A DNA stretch of 7,285 nucleotides from Pseudomonadota bacterium. Lineage in GTDB: Bacteria > SZUA-182 > DTGQ01. A model generated the notes under the pieces. It was not told where the DNA came from. It did no database searches and saw only the letters and a list, made by a program, of their open reading frames with translations. The first letter of the stretch is position 1, and each line of letters begins with the position of its first letter. The translations under genes and the position numbers were made by a program. The stretch lies in assembly GCA_030605265.1 (NCBI GenBank), contig JAUWIR010000223.1, positions 1-7,285 of the forward strand. Reading direction: 5' to 3'. Below are positions 1-4,614 of the stretch, one piece after another.

Positions 1-2
1 AA

Positions 3-320
3 GCTCTCCTTTCCCTTATCAATTGGGGTGAAATATATTATATTGTTAAGCGTAGGTTTGGGGATAACCATCTTCAAGACGTTCTTCAGCATATTGAACA
101 ACTCCCCATTAAATGTATCCCGGTTGAGGAAGCAACTGTCAGAGATGCGAGTGAGTTAAAGGCTCAATATCCTATATCCTATGCCGATGCCTTCTGTGCT
201 GCCGTTGCCCAAAAACATAAAGCTACAATAGTTACTGGTAATCCTGAATTCAAAATTATTGAAAAAATGATCCCAATTTTATGGACAGACAAAGATCTTA
301 GCCAACTCGATGGATTATAA
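3..320 (+). CDS. VapC-like PIN-domain ribonuclease toxin, 3' part only
   Basis: This is the last 105 codons of a gene that begins before the window; the frame is open from base 3 to the TAA at 318-320. The translation contains three PIN-domain landmarks in order: LSLINWGEIYY (helix with the conserved Glu), SYADAFCAA (the conserved Asp of the third acidic position) and ATIVTGNPEFKIIE (the TGDPEF-type strand and turn). VapC toxins are Mg-dependent endoribonucleases that cut tRNA or rRNA and are held by a VapB antitoxin, usually encoded just upstream, here outside the window. The N-terminal strand with the first catalytic Asp is also outside. The fourth acidic position reads Asn (TGNPEF) rather than the usual Asp. 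Asn does occur there in some PIN families, so activity cannot be judged. No second toxin-antitoxin gene follows it on this strand. Confidence 0.85.
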   Translation, partial: ALLSLINWGEIYYIVKRRFGDNHLQDVLQHIEQLPIKCIPVEEATVRDASELKAQYPISYADAFCAAVAQKHKATIVTGNPEFKIIEKMIPILWTDKDLSQLDGL

Positions 321-407
321 TTACCGGATATTGAAATACCCGCTTGTGTCATTAATTGATCCTTACCTAGCCTCAACCAAGACAAGGCAAATAGTTTGAA
401 AGAGGTG

Positions 408-514
408 GTGAGTAAAAAAAAATTATGATGGCTGCTCTATCAAAAGTAGGGATTTTTTCCAGGGGTTTCCGGGATGTTGGTCCGTGAGTAAAAATAATTG
501 CTATTCTATCAATT
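408..514 (+). repeat. Imperfect direct repeat in intergenic region
   Basis: Two similar segments lie about 76 bp apart, at 408-444 and 484-514. Both begin GTGAGTAAAAA and both carry a GCT..TCTATCAA block after an AT-rich stretch. No ORF of note runs through them. They lie in the roughly 335 bp gap between the VapC gene and the DUF3015 gene, in which I see no gene. They could be a duplicated operator or decayed duplicated sequence; function unknown. Confidence 0.45.
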
Positions 515-520
515 TTTGGG

Positions 521-548
521 TTGACAATATCTGATTATATTATATCAT
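521..548 (+). promoter_or_regulatory. Candidate sigma70 promoter for DUF3015 gene
   Basis: A perfect TTGACA (521-526) is followed after 16 bp by TATCAT (543-548), which matches the -10 consensus at 5 of 6 positions. It would start transcription near 555 and leave a leader of about 100 nt before the ATG at 657. It is the only good promoter match I see upstream of the DUF3015/DUF4105 pair. Confidence 0.55.
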
Positions 549-584
549 ACCAAATTAATAGAGACGCATATTAATCTATCATTT

Positions 585-604
585 ATATTCCTATATATTC
601 CTAT
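585..604 (+). repeat. Perfect tandem 10-mer in the leader
   Basis: The 10-mer ATATTCCTAT occurs twice head-to-tail at 585-594 and 595-604. It lies between the candidate promoter and the ribosome binding site of the DUF3015 gene. It may be chance in an AT-rich leader. Confidence 0.5.
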
Positions 605-656
605 TTTTTATATGGATTTTTATCATTTAACCTAATTCAACGGAGGAGGGGGATTT

Positions 657-1130
657 ATGAAAAAAATTTGTATTTCAATTATGGCCTGTATGATTATTGC
701 GGGCATGGTAAGTGTTGCTGCGGCGAATACCGTCAGAGAAGATTGCGGATGCGGACTTGGCGGTATGGCGATTGGTGAGAAGGAAGGCGTTGTATGGAAG
801 CTTGTCGGCACATTTTTAAACGGTCTTTGCGCCAATCAGACATTTGGTATGTCAAGCGGCACTCTGGATTGCGGCAGAGATCCGATCATAGCAAAATATG
901 AGAAAATGAATGTTTTTGTCGCCGACAACATGGATGTACTGGCCGTGGATATTGCAAGGGGAGAAGGTAAGTCGCTTGAGGCTCTTGCAGAGATCGCAGA
1001 AGTGCCAAGGGAAAAACAGCCCCTGTTGTTTACCGCCATGCAGAATGATTTCGACAAAATTTATCCTACAGTACAGGTTACGCATGAAGAAGTAGTCAGT
1101 GAGATCACTCGGATTATGCAGACTATATAA
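657..1130 (+). CDS. DUF3015 family exported protein
   Basis: A 157-residue protein with a clear Sec signal peptide: MKK, a hydrophobic core (residues 4-20) and an AAA site with cleavage expected near 23/24. The mature part has the DUF3015 hallmarks DCGCGLGGMAIGEKEG (29-44) and NQTFGMSSGTLDCG (60-73). Cysteines at 30, 32, 58 and 72 could form disulphides in the periplasm. The C-terminal half (about 80-157) is predicted helical and ends normally. The start is supported by a strong GGAGGAG at 642-648, 8 bp before the ATG. The biochemical role of DUF3015 is not known. The DUF4105 gene begins about 22 bp downstream on the same strand, so the two are probably one transcription unit, with an attenuator-like hairpin between them. 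Family assignment is by recognition of the motifs; a periplasmic location is inferred. Confidence 0.88.
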   Translation: MKKICISIMACMIIAGMVSVAAANTVREDCGCGLGGMAIGEKEGVVWKLVGTFLNGLCANQTFGMSSGTLDCGRDPIIAKYEKMNVFVADNMDVLAVDIARGEGKSLEALAEIAEVPREKQPLLFTAMQNDFDKIYPTVQVTHEEVVSEITRIMQTI

Positions 1131-1152
1131 CCTGGTTGACCGGAAATTGATA

Positions 1153-3090
1153 TTGTACAAAAAAAAGAGATATATGCCCACTTATGGCCCTGTATCTCTT
1201 TTTTTTATTTTATTTTCAGTATTAACTATCATCACCTGTTTTAATCATCTGTTATTGGCTGAAACACAACCTTCCGAATCTTCAGATACACAACGTCTTA
1301 TTGAATTAGCCTGTGAACGAAAGCTTCATCAACACGCATACTGGAATATTCTGTTACATTATGAGGATGCGCTTATTGGGGTAAAAAGTCAGGTGGATGA
1401 CCCGAATTTTTTTTTGGCGCCTGACGGCAAGACCAATCCAAAGGCCGAGTTGAAAGCCACCATACGCGCTCTTTTTCAGCAGGATGACCAGGCTGCCAAG
1501 CCTTATATCTGCAGATTTTATGCACGATTTAAATGGCTGAAAGAAATACTTGATATTGATCCGGCAGCTTATAAAAATTTTGTCTGTGAAGAAATCGATC
1601 GAATAGAGCCTCAGTCAGCCAGTCTGATTTTCCCGACTTACTGCATGAATAATCCGGCATCCATGTTTGGGCATACCCTTCTGGCAATAAATACTGATTA
1701 CACAAGCAAACGGCTGGCATATGCAGTAAATTATGCGGCTCGTGCAGATAATGTAAACGGATTATCTTTTGCCATAAGCGGTATATTCGGATTATATAAG
1801 GGTTATTATTCAATTGAACCTTATTATAAGAAAATTCAGGAATACAGTGACATTCATCAGCGGGATATATGGGAATACAAGCTCAATCTGACTCCTGAAG
1901 AACTTAAAAGACTAATATGGCATGTTAAGGAATTTAGGGGCATATACACTGATTACTTTTTTTTTGATGAAAATTGTTCCTATAATCTTCTCTATTTGCT
2001 TGAAGCGGCTCGTCCCTCCCTTAACCTTGTCTCCCGATTCAAGGTCCCGGCAGTCTTGCCCGCAGATACCATCAGGGTAATGAAGGATGAAGGACTGATA
2101 ACATCGGTCGCTTTTCGTCCGTCAAAGGCATCAAAGATCAAGCATAAAATCGCTGCCCTTGATGATAAGTCAATCAGGATTTCGCTTGATATAATAGAAG
2201 GCAAGATCAAACTGGCTGAATTATTGAGCGGAACGCTTGCCCGGGAGAAACAGATCATGATCCTGGATCTGGTTAGCGAGCAGCTTCAGTATCTCTATGT
2301 TAAAAAAACAATAGATAAAGCAGCATACAGAAAAAGTTTCCTGGCAGCGCTGAAAGCTCGGAGTAAGCTGGGGCGAGATGACTCTCCTTACGAAGAAAAC
2401 CTTACCACTCCGCCTGATCCTGTAGACGGACACGCCTCCAAACGGATAAGCCTGGGAGGAGGTGTTCATAAGGGTGACACTTTTGTTGAATTGCGGTTTC
2501 GGCCCGCATTTACCGATCTGGTTGATATGGATTATATCCTTCATAAGGGAGCTCAGATTGAATTCGCAGATGCCCGTATTCGTTATTATACTTCGGATCT
2601 ATCGTTTAAATTGCACCAATTGGATCTTATTGATATTGTTTCAGTATCGGCCCGCGATGCTTTTTTCAAACCCCTTTCATGGAAATTCAATACCGGGTTT
2701 CATAGAAAACCCATGCAGTCAGGGGATGAACAGTTGTTTTACCGCTTGAATACCGGAACCGGAGTCGCAACGGAATATCCTTTTTTAGGGTTATCCTATG
2801 CCATGATAGAAGGGGAAATGGATATCAGCGGAGCGCTTGAAGAAGGCTTTGCCCTTGGGGGGGGCGCAACATGCGGTGTGATAAAAACATTTGCGTGGTT
2901 CTGGAAGGAACATTTCTTTTTGAATTTCAAATGGTTTTTTGCAGGTGATGATCATAAAGAGCACTCGGCCGGTGTTTTGAACAATTTTAAACTTTCAAAA
3001 AACAATCAGGTTTCACTAGAACTGAAATGGACGAAAGTACGCGAGTGGGATAAAACAGATATACAGGCCCTGTGGCATTTTTTTTTTTGA
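1153..3090 (+). CDS. DUF4105 (Lnb N-terminal periplasmic domain) protein with outer-membrane-barrel-like C-terminus
   Basis: An envelope protein of about 645 residues. I prefer the TTG at 1153: GGAAA (1142-1146) precedes it by 6 bp, and it gives a basic KKKR n-region ahead of the hydrophobic stretch (GPVSLFFILFSVLTIITCF) and a cleavage site after LLLA. Alternatives are ATG 1174 (no good ribosome site, no basic n-region) and GTG 1099 (overlaps DUF3015). After an N-terminal helical region (about 40-150), the DUF4105 core runs from about 155 to 300, with FPTYCMNNPASMFGHTLLAIN (His at about 174) and FFFDENCSYNLL (Cys at about 275), the conserved His and Cys of this family. From about 430 to the end there are alternating-residue amphipathic strands, and the protein ends in Phe (ALWHFFF), as outer-membrane barrels do. 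Enzymatic function of the DUF4105 core is unproven. Pairing with DUF3015 suggests a joint envelope role. Confidence 0.85.
   Translation: MYKKKRYMPTYGPVSLFFILFSVLTIITCFNHLLLAETQPSESSDTQRLIELACERKLHQHAYWNILLHYEDALIGVKSQVDDPNFFLAPDGKTNPKAELKATIRALFQQDDQAAKPYICRFYARFKWLKEILDIDPAAYKNFVCEEIDRIEPQSASLIFPTYCMNNPASMFGHTLLAINTDYTSKRLAYAVNYAARADNVNGLSFAISGIFGLYKGYYSIEPYYKKIQEYSDIHQRDIWEYKLNLTPEELKRLIWHVKEFRGIYTDYFFFDENCSYNLLYLLEAARPSLNLVSRFKVPAVLPADTIRVMKDEGLITSVAFRPSKASKIKHKIAALDDKSIRISLDIIEGKIKLAELLSGTLAREKQIMILDLVSEQLQYLYVKKTIDKAAYRKSFLAALKARSKLGRDDSPYEENLTTPPDPVDGHASKRISLGGGVHKGDTFVELRFRPAFTDLVDMDYILHKGAQIEFADARIRYYTSDLSFKLHQLDLIDIVSVSARDAFFKPLSWKFNTGFHRKPMQSGDEQLFYRLNTGTGVATEYPFLGLSYAMIEGEMDISGALEEGFALGGGATCGVIKTFAWFWKEHFFLNFKWFFAGDDHKEHSAGVLNNFKLSKNNQVSLELKWTKVREWDKTDIQALWHFFF
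1161..1204 (+). terminator. Terminator-like hairpin overlapping the DUF4105 start region
   Basis: AAAAAAGAGATA (1161-1172) pairs perfectly with TATCTCTTTTTT (1193-1204), and a small inner GCC/GGC stem (1176-1178 with 1186-1188) lies in the 20-nt loop. The descending arm runs into a T tract that continues to 1206. The shape is that of a rho-independent terminator for the DUF3015 transcript, though the stem has few G-C pairs. It lies in the first codons of the downstream gene. The loop holds the ATG at 1174, and the stem covers any AAGAGA ribosome site for it. It may therefore act as an attenuator that keeps DUF4105 expression below DUF3015. Confidence 0.5.
3078..3088 (+). repeat. 11-T homopolymer at the DUF4105 stop codon
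   Basis: An uninterrupted run of 11 T covers the last four codons and the first base of the TGA stop. The run encodes the terminal Phe-Phe-Phe. Loss of one T would extend the protein by about 25 residues. Gain of one T would read through into the alcohol dehydrogenase remnant. Either would remove the C-terminal Phe. Confidence 0.8.
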
Positions 3091-3323
3091 GAAAAATTTT
3101 TTCGCCAACAATTCCCGAACGGACAGAAAACTCCAAATATATGGAAAGATTGGAAAAATTTGGGACTGATAATATTGTTGGCATAGGAGGTGGTTCAACC
3201 TTAGACATTGCCAAGACTGCTTCCATTCTTATTACCAACACAGAGCCGGTTAATTCATTTTTCTTATATGGAGAGGTGTTTTTTTTGACAAACCCTTTAA
3301 TGGACGTCCCCAATTTACGATTT
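3091..3323 (+). pseudogene. Iron-containing alcohol dehydrogenase fragment
   Basis: One frame reads MERLEKFGTDNIVGIGGGS followed by TLDIAKTASILITN, with the core at 3171-3239. The GGGS-x-x-D-x-AK signature is the nucleotide-pyrophosphate-binding loop of group III (iron-containing) alcohol dehydrogenases. The GIGGGSTLD wording resembles the KdnB-like subgroup, but that finer call is tentative. A whole enzyme is about 380 residues; only some 60-75 are present. The N-terminal Rossmann half, the following PTT-GTGSE segment and the metal-binding His/Asp region are all missing. It has no start codon with a ribosome site, since it begins in the sequence just after the DUF4105 stop, and it runs out where the convergent DUF2283 gene begins. 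It is a dead internal fragment, probably left by deletion or insertion; the borders are approximate. Confidence 0.7.
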
Positions 3324-3566
3324 TTATCTGGTACTCGCATTTAAAATTGTTATTCCAACAATTCTATTTCCGTCTTTTCGAATTAAAATATCATCATCGG
3401 TTTCAATTGTTGTTTTAGCCTTCTGAGGTTTTCGAAAGCTTAAATATAAAACATCGGCTTCTCTATCATAGTCAATCCATATGTGCTCAACCATTAGTTT
3501 GATTATATCCGATGATAATCCCAAGCATGTTTGAATCATTTCATCTTTTTTTAGCTTTGTTGCCAT
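3324..3566 (-). CDS. DUF2283 family protein, likely antitoxin-type partner
   Basis: An 80-residue protein matching the DUF2283 pattern over its C-terminal two thirds: IDYDREADVLYLSFRKPQ (about residues 32-49), then IETDDDILIRKDGNRIVGITILNAS (about 54-78). The N-terminal 30 residues (KLKKDEMIQTCLG...) are a helical extension. The ATG is preceded by AAGGAA with a proper gap. The first 16 bases overlap the end of the upstream BECR-like gene, so the two are translationally coupled in one operon. DUF2283 proteins are small, of unproven function and frequently sit beside small toxin-like genes; an antitoxin role is inferred from that. The frame is complete with no lesions, unlike its upstream neighbour. 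It converges on the alcohol dehydrogenase fragment with no recognisable terminator between them. Confidence 0.85.
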   Translation of the reverse strand: MATKLKKDEMIQTCLGLSSDIIKLMVEHIWIDYDREADVLYLSFRKPQKAKTTIETDDDILIRKDGNRIVGITILNASTR

Positions 3567-3851
3567 ATTATCTTTCCTTTTGGTCTTTTATTTAAAAAAT
3601 ATGCTGTAATAACAAAACCATCGGTTTTGGAAATTTCTCTATAAACAACCACCAACCATTTATCCTTTCCCTTATTCATCACAGCTTTTAAAGTCCATTT
3701 ATTACCCATGCTAATAAATGTTGGCTTCTCAATAGTTTCTAGTACTTCAAAAAAATAACTAGCTAAATCATCGTGATTTTCAATAATTATGATACCATCT
3801 TTCATATGTTAATCGTATTGGTACTCCACTAACTGAATAAGCTATGTTCAC
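3551..3851 (-). pseudogene. BECR/RelE-like toxin candidate, inactivated by one-base frameshift
   Basis: The downstream frame (3551-3805) encodes ENHDDLASYFFEVLETIEKP ... DKWLVVVYREISKTDGFVITAYFLNKRPKGKIIW. This resembles the small nuclease-like proteins of the BECR fold that end in FIITAYF-x-K..KG-x-IW. Its ATG (3805) has no ribosome site and starts in mid-domain. The missing front lies upstream in another frame: GTG 3851, with AAGGA 6 bp before it, encodes VNIAYSVSGVPIRLTYERWYH and then hits TGA. Removing one base near 3787-3788 (CATAATTATT to CATATTATT) joins the two into RWYHIIENHDDL. That restores a continuous 99-residue protein with a family-like W-x-HI-x-E-x-H start. The gene overlaps the intact DUF2283 gene by 16 bp. 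The fold name is tentative; the frameshift reading is firm unless it is a sequencing error. Confidence 0.72.
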
Positions 3852-3890
3852 AGCTATTCCTTCTTAATTTTTTCCCATTTTTATAACAAA

Positions 3891-3920
3891 AGTCTATCTC
3901 GTTATAATAAGCGATGTCAA
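3891..3920 (-). promoter_or_regulatory. Candidate promoter of the toxin-like/DUF2283 operon
   Basis: On the minus strand a perfect TTGACA (3920-3915) is followed after 18 bp by TAGACT (3896-3891), which matches the -10 consensus at 4 of 6 positions. It lies about 40 bp before the GTG at 3851, a suitable distance, and supports 3851 rather than 3805 as the original start. Confidence 0.45.
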
Positions 3921-3998
3921 GTTAGATAAGTATAATTGGAATATACAAGAACTACTAAGCACAACGTCTGATAATGGAAAGTTATGTAATCTCCAGGT

Positions 3999-4034
3999 AA
4001 TTGGGAAATCAGGGTCCGTCTTAATTTCCCAATT
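3999..4034. repeat. Perfect 11-bp inverted repeat, REP/MITE-like palindrome
   Basis: AATTGGGAAAT (3999-4009) is the exact reverse complement of ATTTCCCAATT (4024-4034), with a 14-nt loop containing AGGGTCCGTCTT. There is no T tract, so it is not an ordinary terminator. The arms and the GGTCCGTC core have the look of dispersed REP-type palindromes associated with RAYT/IS200-like transposases, but no transposase lies in the window. The flanks (about 3921-3998 and 4035-4060) hold no gene I can support. Confidence 0.55.
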
Positions 4035-4060
4035 TAAATCAAAATGTCCATTGTCAAGGG

Positions 4061-4536
4061 CTACAGAATTTCTTCGCAGGCGCAGGCAGTAGCTATGGGG
4101 TTATCATTAAGACCATGGGAGTCTTCGGCATAGCGGATAGCTTTGGCTTTTTTGCCCATGGCCGCCAGTGCTTTCACGCCCCACTTTCGATAGTGCCAGG
4201 ATTTGTAAGGCGCGAACTCGAGTAATTCCAGGATTTCGTCATGCCGCCCAGCCATGAACAATGAGCTCAAGCAGGCCGTTGTGCCTTCGAAATAGCCGCG
4301 AAGCTCTGGATCGGGGCACCATGCCATTCGCACGGTGTCGATAAATTCGTCCGCCCATCGCGAGGCACACTGCAGTGACACGCAGAGATCTCCCCATAAT
4401 CAGAAAGAGTCTCAAGGTAAGGTATGTCATCCTCTTGGACAGCTGCCCAAAGGCGCTCCAGCCATTTGTCGCGCACATTATCATCAGCCGGTACTTTGGC
4501 GATAACAGGCACCATGGCCGCCTCAAGCAGACCTAA
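4061..4536 (-). pseudogene. DUF6880-like protein remnant, frameshifted and truncated
   Basis: Two frames together read LGLLEAAMVPVIAKVPADDN ... PYLETLSDY (4536 to about 4396) and then WGDLCVSLQCASRWADEF ... GVKALAAMGKKAKAIRYAED ... ACEEIL (about 4395 to 4061). The GVKALAAMGRKAEAIRYAE-x-S-x-GLND-like C-terminal block, predicted to be TPR-like helices, is typical of DUF6880-type proteins found beside SWIM zinc-finger genes. The frames join if one T is restored at about 4395/4396 (TAT-TGG-GGA). The gene is further cut at a TAG right after CEEIL, where relatives continue, and its N-terminal half is absent. Base composition is visibly higher in G+C than the neighbours (about 57% over 4141-4200 by hand count), so it may have come from another source. 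The family name is recalled, not searched; the frameshift is directly visible. Confidence 0.68.
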
Positions 4537-4614
4537 CTTTTTAGTTTGCGGCCCCCGGCATAATGGAAAAGAATGAGAGACAGGATTATCTGTTTCTTAT
4601 CATAAATCTTTTTC

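Noticed and set aside
1099..1152. GTG at 1099 as start of the DUF4105 protein
   Set aside because: It would overlap DUF3015 by 32 bp and place about 30 residues before the signal peptide core; TTG 1153 gives a normal signal peptide and a ribosome site.
852..1181. 109-codon - strand ORF opposite DUF3015
   Set aside because: It is a shadow of a well-supported exported protein gene and lacks its own ribosome site or family resemblance.
3087..3115. GAAAAATTTTTTC as a terminator after the DUF4105 gene
   Set aside because: The stem is nearly all A-T with no loop of proper size, so it would not form a stable terminator.
3950..4040. Integron attC-like site
   Set aside because: There is a palindrome but no core-site GTTRRRY/RYYYAAC pair in the right arrangement and no integrase or cassette structure.
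4239..4526. 95-codon - strand ORF starting MRRPWCLLSPKYR
   Set aside because: It is an alternative frame over the DUF6880 remnant; the family-like residues lie in the other two frames.
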